From NCBI RefSeq assembly GCF_004364345.1, contig NZ_SOCA01000001.1, positions 620,001 to 684,000 of the forward strand: 64,000 bases of DNA, given 5' to 3'. Of this stretch, positions 26,238 to 35,769 are shown in pieces. The first letter of the stretch is position 1, and each line of letters begins with the position of its first letter. Source of the stretch: Prosthecobacter fusiformis. GTDB lineage: Bacteria > Verrucomicrobiota > Verrucomicrobiia > Verrucomicrobiales > Verrucomicrobiaceae. Below the pieces are notes generated by a model. That model searched no databases and was not told the origin of the DNA. It saw nothing but the letters and a program-made list of their open reading frames with translations. The translations under genes were made by a program, and so were the position numbers.

Positions 26238-27083
26238 CTATCTTCCCCGACGGCGATGTTGCCGTGCACGGAATTCAGCAGGGCCACATCCGAACTGGCG
26301 GGTATAAAGACGGGTGAAGTAGTGCCGGTTGGGGAAACCATGTTCAATGGCGATCTGGTCTATCGTTTTGTCTGTTAAGGCCAGAGCTTCTCCTGCCAGG
26401 CGCAGACGGGTGGCCGTCACGTAGGCTGCGGGGGTCTGGCCGGTGTGCTGACGAAAAGCCCGGATAAAACGTTCCAGGCTCATCCCGGAGCGGTCGGCCA
26501 GAAAGGGATTCGAAAGGTCGGCATGGGGGGCCTTTTGAATCAGCGCCAGCACTTCTAACAAATGATCCGGCATGGCAGGGACCGCTGGAAGATCCATTTG
26601 CGCAAACGCCGCATGAAGGAGGGCCGCACTGTGATGATGCAGACGCTGATCGCGCGCTTCACCCACCGGCTCACCATGCGTGCGCAGGAGTGCCTGGACC
26701 AGAACACGCAATGTTTCATCCATCGCAATGACTACCGGTTCCTGCGGCGCGGGACCGACCAGACGCGTCACAGTAAAATGCAGCCAGCAATGGCAGGCGG
26801 GCACCGGTCCGCAGCAGTCAAAAATCGTGTTGGCCGGAATAAGAACACAGTTGCCCGGTTCCAGGGGAATACGCTCCCCCTGGTGCAGGAGATGGCAGCC
26901 CGGTTCAGGATTGTGGTAAAAGCGCCAGAAAGGGCTGTCCACTCCTGGATGATTCCAATTTTCCAAAGCTGCCTGATACCCGCATTCATGAATAAGAAAA
27001 GCCGGCCATCCCGCACGGGCCACAGGTGAAAGGCTGATGCCCAAGGCCGTGGTGTAATTGAGGTACTTTCGGTTGGCTTGCAT
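26238..27083 (-). CDS. AraC-family transcriptional regulator
   Basis: 281 residues. N-terminal cupin-like arm-binding domain (YHNPEPGCHLLHQGERIPL, LIPANTIFDCCG). C-terminal helix-turn-helix pair: FLADRSGMSLERFIRAFRQ and IDQIAIEHGFPNRHYFTRLY. It is divergent from the second DUF1553/DUF1501 cluster, about 100 bp away, and is the natural candidate regulator. Two exact copies of AATCCGACAC in the shared intergenic region (27097-27106, 27162-27171) could be its half-sites. Ligand unknown. Confidence 0.9.
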   Translation of the reverse strand: MQANRKYLNYTTALGISLSPVARAGWPAFLIHECGYQAALENWNHPGVDSPFWRFYHNPEPGCHLLHQGERIPLEPGNCVLIPANTIFDCCGPVPACHCWLHFTVTRLVGPAPQEPVVIAMDETLRVLVQALLRTHGEPVGEARDQRLHHHSAALLHAAFAQMDLPAVPAMPDHLLEVLALIQKAPHADLSNPFLADRSGMSLERFIRAFRQHTGQTPAAYVTATRLRLAGEALALTDKTIDQIAIEHGFPNRHYFTRLYTRQFGCGPAEFRARQHRRRGR

Positions 27084-27096
27084 GCAAGAGTTTTAG

Positions 27097-27171
27097 AATC
27101 CGACACGCCCTGATAGACATCAAGAGACGATCCATGGAGGATTCTACCCCCGCCATCTCACAATCCGACAC
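27097..27171. promoter_or_regulatory. Direct repeats between AraC gene and DUF1553 gene
   Basis: AATCCGACAC occurs exactly at 27097-27106 and 27162-27171, same orientation, 65 bp apart (about six helical turns). AraC-type proteins bind direct repeats and may loop DNA. The second copy ends 14 bp before the DUF1553 start at 27186. Confidence 0.45.
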
Positions 27172-27185
27172 ACATTTATCATGGT

Positions 27186-30100
27186 ATGGCACAGCCCCGG
27201 CCCGTAAGATACCTCATGACCTGGAAGGCCTCCACCACGCTGCTGATTTTGCTGCCCGCACTCCCCTGCGTTGCCGCCAAGATGGAGTTTAACCGTGATA
27301 TCCGCCCCATCCTTTCGGACAAGTGCTTCCATTGCCATGGCTTCGACCCGAAAACCCGCGAGGCAAACCTCCGTCTGGATGAACGCGAGGCCGCAGTCGC
27401 AGATGGGCACATTGTCCCTGGAGATGCGGGCAAAAGCCTCATCATCCAGCGGGTGCTTTCTCATGATTCCGATGAGGCCATGCCACCGCCCGAATCAAAA
27501 CTTGGCCGCCTAACCGAAAGTGAAATCGAAAAACTGAAACAGTGGGTCAATGAAGGAGCCGAATACCAGCAGCACTGGAGCTTCATCGCCCCCGATGCCT
27601 CCCGCCTGCAAGAATGGAAACACCAAGCCCAGTCGTCCGGCGCACACACAGCGATTGATCCACTGGTGAAAAAAGGCTTGGCCGCCCGAGGCCTCGCCCT
27701 GCAACCCCGGGCCGATGCCCACACCCTCATCCGCCGCCTCAGTTTTGATCTCACCGGCCTGCCTCCCACCCCGGAGGAAGTACAGGCTTTTACAGCAAAC
27801 GCCCTTTTCGAGAAAGCCTACGAGGCAGCCATCGACAGGCTCCTTTCTTCCCCAGCTTATGGTGAAAGGATGGCCGTCGATTGGCTGGATGTGGCCAGGT
27901 ATGCAGATAGCTACGGCTTCCAAGTGGACCGCCCGCGCGATGTCTGGATGTGGCGTGATTGGGTCGTCCAGGCATTCAACCGCAACCTGCCCTTTGACCA
28001 GTTCATCACCTGGCAGGTCGCCGGGGACCTTCTCCCCAATGCCACCGATGAACAGATCCTCGCCACCGCATTCAACCGCCTCCATCAGCAGGAGAGCGAA
28101 GGTGGCTCCGTGGAGGAGGAATACCGCATCGAATACGTGGCAGACCGTGTACAGACCTTCGCCACTGCCTTTCTGGGACTCACCTTCGAATGCTCCCGCT
28201 GCCACGACCATAAGTATGATCCCATCAAACAAACGGAATACTATGGCCTCTCCGCCTTCTTCCAAAACATTGATGAAGCCGGGCTGTATTCCTTTTTCAC
28301 CCCCTCCGCACCCACCCCTGCTCTGGCACTCCTAGATCCAGCGCAAAAGGAACAAAAAGCAGCTCTGGAAAAACGAATCATCTCACTGGAGCAGGAACTC
28401 AATGCATCATCTGCCGCCGCCACGAAAACGATCCAATTACAAGATGGAGCCCCCACCTCGCAGGAAGGCCTGATTGCCCACTACACCTTTGACGAAGTGG
28501 AAAAAAACAAACTCGCTGACTCCGCTCCCCCCGCCCAAAATCCTGCCCCGTCTGCAAAAGACAAGCCCGCCCCCGCCCAGACCACCACCGTAAAAGGGGA
28601 AAACAAATTTGTGAACGGCCGGTTAGGCCGCGCCATTGAGTTCACCGGTGATGACCCTGTGGATACCCCCGTGGGAAACTTCCCCAGACATCAGCCCTTC
28701 AGCATCTCCCTCTGGATTCAGACACCCGATGTCAAAGATCGCGCCGTAGTCTTGCACCGCTCCCGCGCTTGGACGGATGCCGCCAGCCGCGGCTATGAAC
28801 TCCTCATTGAAGAAGGCAGGCTGAAGTGGTCCCTCATCCATTTCTGGCCTGGGGATGCCATCTCCATCCGCGCCAGGGATCCCCTGCCCCTCCATACCTG
28901 GGTGCATGTCGTCGTTACCAATGATGGCAGCAGCCGCGCCGCTGGCCTCCGCCTTTATCTCAATGGCCAGCTCGCCACAGTCGATGTTATTCGCGACAAT
29001 CTCACACGCGACATCACCGGTGGCGGCGGTGATCACATCAGCCTCGGCGAACGCTTCCGCGACCGTGGTTTCAAGGGCGGCATCATAGATGACTTGCGGG
29101 TCTATGATCGCGATCTTTCCCGTCCCTACGATGCAGCCACCATCCCCCTTCTTGATGAGCTAAAAGCCGCCCGTGCAGAACTCACCACCTTCTCCTCCGC
29201 CCAAAAGGAAATCATGGTCATGAAGGAGTTGCCCCAGCCCAAAAAAGCCTACGTGCTTCAGCGGGGCGAATACGATAAACGTGGCGAAGAAGCCCCCCCA
29301 GTCACCCCTGCCTTCCTTTCCCCCTTCCCCAAAGAGGCCCCCATGAATCGCCTCGGCCTCGCCCGCTGGCTGACCGACCACACCCACCCCCTGACAGCCC
29401 GCGTCACCGTCAACCGCGTATGGCAAAGTTTGTTCGGCAGAGGTCTTGTGAAGACCAGCGAGGACTTCGGCAGCCAAGGGGAAAAACCCCTTTACCCGGA
29501 CCTGCTGGACTACCTCTCCCTCCGTTTGATCGAAAGCCACTGGGATATCAAGGCCCTCATCAAGGAAATCGTCAGCAGCCAGGTGTATCAGCAGCGCAGC
29601 ATTGCCGATGCCGCCACCATGGCAGATGACCCAGATAACGAATGGCTCGCCCGTGGCCCCCGCTTCCGCCTGCCTGCAGAGATGATCCGGGACAACGCCC
29701 TGGCCAGCGCCGGATTGCTAAAAACACAGCTCGGCGGCCCACCCGTGAACCCTTATGAAATGACGGAGGCCTTCAAGCCGGTGGAAATCGTCAACGACGG
29801 CAGCGTCCACCGCCGCAGTCTCTACACCACCTGGCGCCGCACCAGCCCCCCTCCCGCCATGGTCGCCTTTGATGCCCCCCGCCGTGCCGTTTGCTCCGCC
29901 AAACGCGAGCGTACAGACAGCCCCCTCCAGGCCTTGATCCTCCTCAACGGCACCCAATATGTCGAAGCCGCCCGCATCCTCGGGGAGAAACTCCACACCG
30001 AATCCGCTGGCGATATTAACCACATGATCACTCAGGCATTCATCCGTTGCCTCAGCCGCCCGCCGGATGCGCAGGAAGAAGCCATCTGCACCCACCTTTA

Positions 30101-30263
30101 TGCAGACCAGCTAGCCCACTACCGCACCCATTCAGCCGAAGCCGCCGCCCTTTTGAAAACCGGCCACAGCCCCCCGCCTACTGCCGACCTCCCCGAGCTC
30201 GCCGCCGCCACCATCCTCGCCCAAGCCCTCCTAAACCACGACGCCGCCATCGTGAAACGCTAA
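27186..30263 (+). CDS. DUF1549/DUF1553 protein with cytochrome c and internal LamG domain
   Basis: 1025 residues; an in-frame ATG at 27216 would place the signal peptide (ILLPALPCVAA) closer to the N-terminus. Heme motif CFHCH at 47-51, DUF1549 (FDLTGLPPTPEEV; YGERMAVDWLDVARYADS), a second CSRCH near residue 336, then a LamG domain (about 427-640; LIAYHTF-like LIAHYTF, DDLRVYDRDL) inserted before DUF1553 (RVWQSLFGRG, RRSLYTTWRR). The first cluster's homologue lacks the LamG insert; this module probably binds carbohydrate. It leads an operon with a GxxExxY gene and a DUF1501 gene. Confidence 0.92.
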   Translation: MAQPRPVRYLMTWKASTTLLILLPALPCVAAKMEFNRDIRPILSDKCFHCHGFDPKTREANLRLDEREAAVADGHIVPGDAGKSLIIQRVLSHDSDEAMPPPESKLGRLTESEIEKLKQWVNEGAEYQQHWSFIAPDASRLQEWKHQAQSSGAHTAIDPLVKKGLAARGLALQPRADAHTLIRRLSFDLTGLPPTPEEVQAFTANALFEKAYEAAIDRLLSSPAYGERMAVDWLDVARYADSYGFQVDRPRDVWMWRDWVVQAFNRNLPFDQFITWQVAGDLLPNATDEQILATAFNRLHQQESEGGSVEEEYRIEYVADRVQTFATAFLGLTFECSRCHDHKYDPIKQTEYYGLSAFFQNIDEAGLYSFFTPSAPTPALALLDPAQKEQKAALEKRIISLEQELNASSAAATKTIQLQDGAPTSQEGLIAHYTFDEVEKNKLADSAPPAQNPAPSAKDKPAPAQTTTVKGENKFVNGRLGRAIEFTGDDPVDTPVGNFPRHQPFSISLWIQTPDVKDRAVVLHRSRAWTDAASRGYELLIEEGRLKWSLIHFWPGDAISIRARDPLPLHTWVHVVVTNDGSSRAAGLRLYLNGQLATVDVIRDNLTRDITGGGGDHISLGERFRDRGFKGGIIDDLRVYDRDLSRPYDAATIPLLDELKAARAELTTFSSAQKEIMVMKELPQPKKAYVLQRGEYDKRGEEAPPVTPAFLSPFPKEAPMNRLGLARWLTDHTHPLTARVTVNRVWQSLFGRGLVKTSEDFGSQGEKPLYPDLLDYLSLRLIESHWDIKALIKEIVSSQVYQQRSIADAATMADDPDNEWLARGPRFRLPAEMIRDNALASAGLLKTQLGGPPVNPYEMTEAFKPVEIVNDGSVHRRSLYTTWRRTSPPPAMVAFDAPRRAVCSAKRERTDSPLQALILLNGTQYVEAARILGEKLHTESAGDINHMITQAFIRCLSRPPDAQEEAICTHLYADQLAHYRTHSAEAAALLKTGHSPPPTADLPELAAATILAQALLNHDAAIVKR

Positions 30264-30292
30264 CCCATCCGCTTCCCTCAACCGTCCCCTCA

Positions 30293-30694
30293 ATGAAACG
30301 CACCGTTATCACCCAAACCCTCGACGGCCCCCTTCAGGAAGAAGGCTACAAATTCATGTCCGCAGTGTTTGAAGTGCACAATGAAATCGGCGGCGGCCTC
30401 AGTGAAGAAATCTACCAGGAAAGCCTGCAGCATGAGTTAGAAAGTCGCTTGATCCCGTATCAGGCCAAACAAGAACTGCCCATCCACTACAAAGGGCTTC
30501 AACTCAATACCCGCTACACACCAGATCTCTATGTTTATGGAGCCATCATCGTAGAACTCAAAGCCGTTTACCAACTGCTCCCCGAGCATGAAACAGAGAT
30601 CTTCAATTACATGCGCCTCACCCAAAAACGCGTCGGCTACCTCATCAACATGGCAGCCATCAAAAAAGTCGAATGGCGGAGGTACGTACTGTGA
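30293..30694 (+). CDS. GxxExxY family protein (second copy)
   Basis: 133 residues from ATG 30293. Motif GLSEEIY at 35-41, then LIPYQAKQELPIHYKG, TPDLYVYGAIIVELK (acidic/lysine core) and QKRVGYLINM. Same family as the gene at 12.9 kb but clearly diverged in sequence, so not a recent duplicate. It sits 29 bp after the DUF1553 gene and 77 bp before the likely DUF1501 start, inside an otherwise standard two-gene pairing. The long flanking repeats of the first copy are not seen here. Confidence 0.88.
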   Translation: MKRTVITQTLDGPLQEEGYKFMSAVFEVHNEIGGGLSEEIYQESLQHELESRLIPYQAKQELPIHYKGLQLNTRYTPDLYVYGAIIVELKAVYQLLPEHETEIFNYMRLTQKRVGYLINMAAIKKVEWRRYVL

Positions 30695-30771
30695 AAACCC
30701 CGGATGCATCTCCAGAAGGACCTCGGATAAATCCCGCCACCGGCACGAATAACAAACATTCCGGTACGCCC

Positions 30772-32196
30772 ATGACCATGAATGAAACAGCCCTTTCCCG
30801 CCGCAGTTTGTTAAACCGTTTTGGCATGGGTCTTGGTGGCGTTGCCTTGGCTGAAATGCTTGCCAAGGAACAAGCCCGCGCCGCAGATTCCGGCATTCTC
30901 GGTGCCCCGCATGCTGCCCCCAAGGCCAAGCGCATCATCTATTTATTCATGTCCGGTGGCCCCTCCCACCTGGACCTCTTTGATTACAAACCCCTCCTCA
31001 ATCAAAGGCATGGCGAGCAACTCCCAGACAGCGTCCGTGGCGCCCAGCGGCTCACGGGCATGTCGGGAAACCAAAGCTCCATCCCCATGGTGGGCTCCCC
31101 CTTCAAATTCACCCGCCACGGCCAGGCAGGCGGCTGGTACAGCGAGCTACTTCCTCACACCGCCAGCATCGCGGACGACATCTGCGTCGTCCGTTCCATG
31201 TTTACAGAAAGCATCAACCACGGCCCTGGCGTCACCTTTTTTCAGACCGGTTCACAGATCGCTGGCCGGCCCAGCATGGGTTCCTGGTTAAGTTACGGCC
31301 TAGGCGCACAAAATGAAAACCTGCCCGCCTTCACCGTACTCATCACCAAAGACAAAAGCGGACAACCCCTCGGCGCACATCTCTGGGGCAGCGGCTTCCT
31401 TCCCACCAAGCACCAGGGCGTCCTCTTCCGCGCGGCCAAAGATCCCGTTCTCTATTTGGGCAATCCCGAAGGCGTCAGCCCCAGCAGCCGCCGCCTCATG
31501 CTGGACCGCCTCAAGGAACTGCATGAGCACCAGTTCGCCGGCACTCCCGATGTCGAAATCTCCAGCCGTATCGACCATTACGAAATGGCCTACCGCATGC
31601 AAAGCAGCATCCCCGAGGCCACCAACATCAGCGATGAACCCCAGCACGTACTCGAAATGTACGGCCCCGATGTCAAAACACCCGGCACCTTCGCCGCCAA
31701 TTGTCTCCAGGCCCGCCGCCTGGCCGAACGTGGCGTACGCTTCATCCAGCTATATCATCAGGACTGGGATCATCACGGCGGCCTACCTGGAAACATCCGC
31801 AAGCTGACCAAAGAGACAGACCAAGCCTCCGCCGCCCTTGTCAAAGATCTCAAACAACGCGGCCTACTGGACGACACCCTCGTCGTCTGGGGCGGCGAAT
31901 TCGGCCGAACCAATTATTGTCAGGGAAAAATCAGCGAAAACTTTGGTCGTGACCATCACCCCCGCTGCTTCACCGCCTGGATGGCCGGGGGCGGCGTCAA
32001 GCCCGGCAGCCTCCATGGGCAGACAGATGATTTTGGCTACAACATCACCCAGGACGGCGTCCACATTCATGACTTCCACGCCACCCTGCTCCATCTCCTC
32101 GGCATTGACCATGAGCGCCTGACATACAAATTTCAAGGCCGCCGTTACCGCCTCACAGATGTGCATGGGCATGTCGTGAAAGGGTTGTTGGCATAG
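30772..32196 (+). CDS. DUF1501 domain protein, Tat signal
   Basis: 474 residues from ATG 30772; the open frame begins at 30673 inside the preceding gene, but a start there would put the Tat motif 40 residues in. Signal: LSRRSLLNRFG followed by a Gly/Ala-rich hydrophobic stretch. Family landmarks: YLFMSGGPSHLDLFD, TLVVWGGEFGRTNY and GRDHHPRCFTAWMAGG. Same family as 5457-6881 and of matching length. Its partner DUF1553 gene lies two genes upstream. Exported; activity not established. Confidence 0.9.
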   Translation: MTMNETALSRRSLLNRFGMGLGGVALAEMLAKEQARAADSGILGAPHAAPKAKRIIYLFMSGGPSHLDLFDYKPLLNQRHGEQLPDSVRGAQRLTGMSGNQSSIPMVGSPFKFTRHGQAGGWYSELLPHTASIADDICVVRSMFTESINHGPGVTFFQTGSQIAGRPSMGSWLSYGLGAQNENLPAFTVLITKDKSGQPLGAHLWGSGFLPTKHQGVLFRAAKDPVLYLGNPEGVSPSSRRLMLDRLKELHEHQFAGTPDVEISSRIDHYEMAYRMQSSIPEATNISDEPQHVLEMYGPDVKTPGTFAANCLQARRLAERGVRFIQLYHQDWDHHGGLPGNIRKLTKETDQASAALVKDLKQRGLLDDTLVVWGGEFGRTNYCQGKISENFGRDHHPRCFTAWMAGGGVKPGSLHGQTDDFGYNITQDGVHIHDFHATLLHLLGIDHERLTYKFQGRRYRLTDVHGHVVKGLLA

Positions 32197-32307
32197 GAAG
32201 ACGCCGGCTCTCGGCCAGGAGTTTCATCCAGAGGCAGCCTGTTGTGGATCTCAGGGAAGTGTTTGCAATGCGCAGATACTGCCATAATTTCCATAACGAA
32301 ATAGCCT

Positions 32308-33753
32308 ATGTCATTCCTCCTCCCCCGCGTCATGTACCTGGGCTTCCTTTGCTTCACCGCAATCCAGGCCACAGCCCAGACCAGCATCCCTTCTCACCAG
32401 CGGCAGGAGACCGGGCGCGAAGCCACAGATTTCGAAGACCGTGCCGAACATGATGATCTGCAAGCCGCCGCCCGCTACTGGTATGAAAGCCGGAATCCAA
32501 AGCAGCTGCCCGATATGGAAGAGGCGCTCGCCGGGGTCCTTCCCAAGGCGCTCACACAGTCTCCCTGGGTGACCAGCCTGCCCACATGGGAAGAGGCTCA
32601 CCATCATCAGGCCTATCATGATGCCGGGGCCATCCTTCTGGCCAAATGTTATGCCCTCCTCTATTACGGCCGCGTGCAGGAAGCACGGTCCGCGCTGGAT
32701 TTGGTGGATACCAAGTTTCCTCATTCTCTAATGTTGTATAAGGACCGTACAGTCATCCAGGTTCGCAAATCGCTTCGTTATCACGAACAAGCCTGCGCTC
32801 TTTATGCAGGCATTGTCTCGAAGAAAATGGACGTTTTTGTCTTCCCTCCAGAGCGGGATGAATTCGATGCCCACGCACAACGCAAGGCCTGCGAAGACAT
32901 GGCCATGCTGCGGTTAAAAGAAGGCGACTACGATTCGCTGGAACACTACGCCATGCAGGCACGGGTCCGTCAGTTAAAGACCGCCTCCGGCCAGTGGGTC
33001 TCGGAGATGATTTACCGGGGTATGCACCCGCTTCAGGATGAACAATGGTCATACACTGCCTGGGAGGAAATGGGTGACCGCATCAAGGAGTGGCGAAAGC
33101 GCAAGCCCTCCTCCATAGACGCGCGCATAGGTGAACTGGTCTATGAGATCTCCCGCATGATAAAGTTTCCATCGGACTCACAGTCCATGAGCGCTTTACT
33201 GGCTCGCCTCAGGGCCTCGCTGGATGAACTCGGCCCAATGAGCCCGATCATCCCCGAATTGCAGATGCTTATCAGCTTCTCCCTCAATGAGGATTTCAGC
33301 ATCGCAGCAAGACACTTCCATGAAGGTTATGAAAAGTTTCCGGATTACCCAAACAATCTGGTCACCATGTTTTTGCGCCTCATTAGAGATCCCAAAGGCA
33401 AGGTCCTGGGCACGGATTTTTTGGATAACTTGGCCACCTCAGATCATCCTGAAACCATGGCACTGGTTTTGGGCGCTTTGCCTCCTGAACTCGTCATTTT
33501 GTTCAGCGACGGAATGGACGTTCCCAAACTGGAAGCCGCCATCCGCCGCACACTTGAACTGTATCCTCACAGTTTTGAAGTGCGCAACGACCTCGGCCGT
33601 CTGGCCGTGCTCATGAAAATGCCCGAACTCGCCCGCGAGGTCATGCGGCCGGTTGGCCAGCGGTGGGACCGCATCAAATGGAAGGGCCTGGAAGAACAGG
33701 CCGCCGGCGTCACCGAAGATCGCTCCAAACAAGTCAGAAGAGCCAGGACCTGA
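32308..33753 (+). CDS. Secreted helical-repeat protein, function unknown
   Basis: 481 residues. N-terminal signal peptide (LGFLCFTAIQATAQT). The rest is helix-rich with TPR-like pairs, e.g. ILLAKCYALLYYGRVQEA, and near the C-terminus LYPHSFEVRNDLGRLAVL. No catalytic motif seen. It lies 111 bp after the DUF1501 gene, same strand, and may be part of that cluster or transcribed separately. I do not recognise the family. Confidence 0.7.
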   Translation: MSFLLPRVMYLGFLCFTAIQATAQTSIPSHQRQETGREATDFEDRAEHDDLQAAARYWYESRNPKQLPDMEEALAGVLPKALTQSPWVTSLPTWEEAHHHQAYHDAGAILLAKCYALLYYGRVQEARSALDLVDTKFPHSLMLYKDRTVIQVRKSLRYHEQACALYAGIVSKKMDVFVFPPERDEFDAHAQRKACEDMAMLRLKEGDYDSLEHYAMQARVRQLKTASGQWVSEMIYRGMHPLQDEQWSYTAWEEMGDRIKEWRKRKPSSIDARIGELVYEISRMIKFPSDSQSMSALLARLRASLDELGPMSPIIPELQMLISFSLNEDFSIAARHFHEGYEKFPDYPNNLVTMFLRLIRDPKGKVLGTDFLDNLATSDHPETMALVLGALPPELVILFSDGMDVPKLEAAIRRTLELYPHSFEVRNDLGRLAVLMKMPELAREVMRPVGQRWDRIKWKGLEEQAAGVTEDRSKQVRRART

Positions 33754-33793
33754 GTTGACACGTGGCCCCCTGGCAGCCTGACACGTCAGTCGG

Positions 33794-35356
33794 TCACAGC
33801 AGATTCTCCCACGGCATGTGCAGCAGCATCCAGTAAGAAATGCGTTTTCGCAAAGGCACATCCGGGTCCCGGTAATGCCTCACCGGCGGCTTCCCTGGCA
33901 TCTCGCAGGTCCAGCAAAAGCGCCCATCTTCTTCACAGGTCACCTGCCAGCAGTTCTCAGGTTGCATATCCTCCAGCAGATATCCCTTCAGCCGTTTTGC
34001 AAAGCCACCACTGTTGATGATCACCCCCGTCTCCGTATTGATGTACTTGGAGCGCGGATCCATGTTGTAAGAGCCGATGAAAGAGATGCGGTTATCCACC
34101 ACCAGCCCTTTCGTATGCATGCCCAGCAGCGTGTCCTCGGATACCCGCACATACTCTTTCTTCACCGGTGCATCGCTTTTCAGTTCATAATACTCCGCAC
34201 CCGTTTCCAGAATGTCTTTTCGCCGGTTGGCGATGCCCGTCATCGCCAGCAGCCCGTCGATGGAGGAGAGGGAATTCGTCAGCATCCGCACCTTCACCCC
34301 CCTGTCACTCGTCTCTTTGAAAAGCCCCAGCACCTCTTCCTGCGGGATCAGGTACGCCGCATGCATCAGCACCTCCTTCTTCGCCCCTCGGATCGCCCCC
34401 TCCTTCGTCCGCCACACAGGCGATGCCTCCTTGGTTCGGCTCAGCATGCGCTCAGGGGGATCCGCCACAAATTCATAATCATCCCAGACCATTTTTCCTG
34501 AAAGCTCATTCAGCCGTTGCAGCGCCTCTACTCGCGCCATCTTCAGGGGAAAAGGAAAGTCACCTTTCCGGGCCAGTCGTAGTTTTTTGTCTCGCAGCTC
34601 TCTCCGCAGGCTAACCAATTTTTCTTCATTTTCGTCACCCGTTTCACTCGGCCCCACCTTCCGTGTCAGTGGGGACTCCCAGTAAAGATTAAAGGATTTC
34701 GTCGCCGCATTCACCACCGGCCCGCTCGCGATGTAGTCCAGGTCCCGCATGTTATGCTTCCGGTCCACACCAAAGTAGGTGTCCCCCAGATTCCGCCCTC
34801 CACCGATCAGGATGGCATTGTCTGCGATGAGCATTTTGTTATGCATCCGGCTCTGCATCCGGTCGATCTCGCCAATGATCGGCAGCGGATTCCCCGCAAA
34901 AAAACCTTGGAAGGCGGTCATCGGATTAAACAATGCCACCTCAATGTTCGGGTGGCTCGCCAGCACGCCCTTCTTCACTTCCTTTTGTGCCCCTTTAGTG
35001 ATGTCCAGCAGCAGCCGCACCTTCACCCCCCGGTCCGCCGCCGCCAGCAGCCGCTCAGCAAAGATCGTCCCCGTCGCATCATCCGCCCAGATGAAATACT
35101 GAAAGTCCAGCGTCTGCTGCGCCGCCTCCACCGCCGCTAGGCGCGCCAGATACGCCTCCTCCCCTCCCGCCAGCATTTCAAAACCCGCCGTACCCTTCCG
35201 GTGCACCGTCCGCTCCCGTGTCGCTTGTTGGATCGTTTTCTGGCACGCCAGCACAGATGTCGGCACCGGAGATTCCGGAGTTGGCGCAGTGCCACTGCAA
35301 GCCATCAGCTTCAGTAAAAAACAGCCCGTCAGCAGCAGTCGTAGCGCAAAGTGCAT
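33794..35356 (-). CDS. Phospholipase D-family lipoprotein
   Basis: 520 residues from ATG 35356, which yields a lipoprotein signal with lipobox LMAC (Cys20); the frame runs 10 codons further upstream. Two HKD motifs: HNKMLIADNAILIGG near residue 172 and HTKGLVVDNRISFIGS in the C-terminal half, each with downstream GG/GS and N residues. This is the PLDc-type pattern of cardiolipin synthase-like proteins. A periplasmic or outer-membrane lipoprotein location is predicted, which is unusual for a cardiolipin synthase; a phosphodiesterase role on lipids is possible. Convergent with the helical-repeat gene, 40 bp apart. Confidence 0.9.
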   Translation of the reverse strand: MHFALRLLLTGCFLLKLMACSGTAPTPESPVPTSVLACQKTIQQATRERTVHRKGTAGFEMLAGGEEAYLARLAAVEAAQQTLDFQYFIWADDATGTIFAERLLAAADRGVKVRLLLDITKGAQKEVKKGVLASHPNIEVALFNPMTAFQGFFAGNPLPIIGEIDRMQSRMHNKMLIADNAILIGGGRNLGDTYFGVDRKHNMRDLDYIASGPVVNAATKSFNLYWESPLTRKVGPSETGDENEEKLVSLRRELRDKKLRLARKGDFPFPLKMARVEALQRLNELSGKMVWDDYEFVADPPERMLSRTKEASPVWRTKEGAIRGAKKEVLMHAAYLIPQEEVLGLFKETSDRGVKVRMLTNSLSSIDGLLAMTGIANRRKDILETGAEYYELKSDAPVKKEYVRVSEDTLLGMHTKGLVVDNRISFIGSYNMDPRSKYINTETGVIINSGGFAKRLKGYLLEDMQPENCWQVTCEEDGRFCWTCEMPGKPPVRHYRDPDVPLRKRISYWMLLHMPWENLL

Positions 35357-35386
35357 CGTGCATTTTTCGGAAAAAAATTCAAACAC

Positions 35387-35769
35387 GCAAGTAAAAGCAC
35401 TCTTTCCCCATCCACCCCTCCTCCAAAAAATCCTGTCAATCCTGCCATCTTGTGAATCCTGTTAAAAAAAGCCCTCTTCCACCCCCAAGCCCCGTCCCCC
35501 CAAATACCCTCCACTACCCACCAAAAGTAGCCCGCTCAGTCCCCTGAGCGGAAAGCCACCTCGAAGCCACCTCGAAGCCCCCTCCCGCCCTCCTCCAATC
35601 TCCGCCTCCTCTGCCCTCTCCGCCCCTCTGCGGCCAACCAATCACAGTATAAAGCCCCGCTCTTGCCGCAAAAGAGTCCACCCCACCCCTCCACCCCACC
35701 CCTCCACCCCCTTCCCTCACTCCCCGCCCTTGACGTGCCCCCCCGTCCGCGCCACTGAGTGCGCCCCCC
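35387..35769. other. Gene-free spacer with three repeat types
   Basis: No credible gene. It holds a copy of the TCCTGTCAATCCTGCCATCT repeat (35424-35471), a degenerate GxxExxY-type unit ending CCGCCCCTCTGCGG (about 35585-35635), and a 13-bp tandem CCACCCCACCCCT, about 2.5 copies, at ~35679-35711. The last makes the minus strand rich in GGGG runs just upstream of the ABC-F gene. Confidence 0.7.
35424..35471 (+). repeat. TCCTGTC-type dispersed repeat, copy 1
   Basis: AATCCTGTCAATCCTGCCAT then CTTGTGAATCCTGTTAAAAA. Same core as 40192-40234 and the inverted copy at 50847-50885. All three lie in gene-free spacers. Confidence 0.8.
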
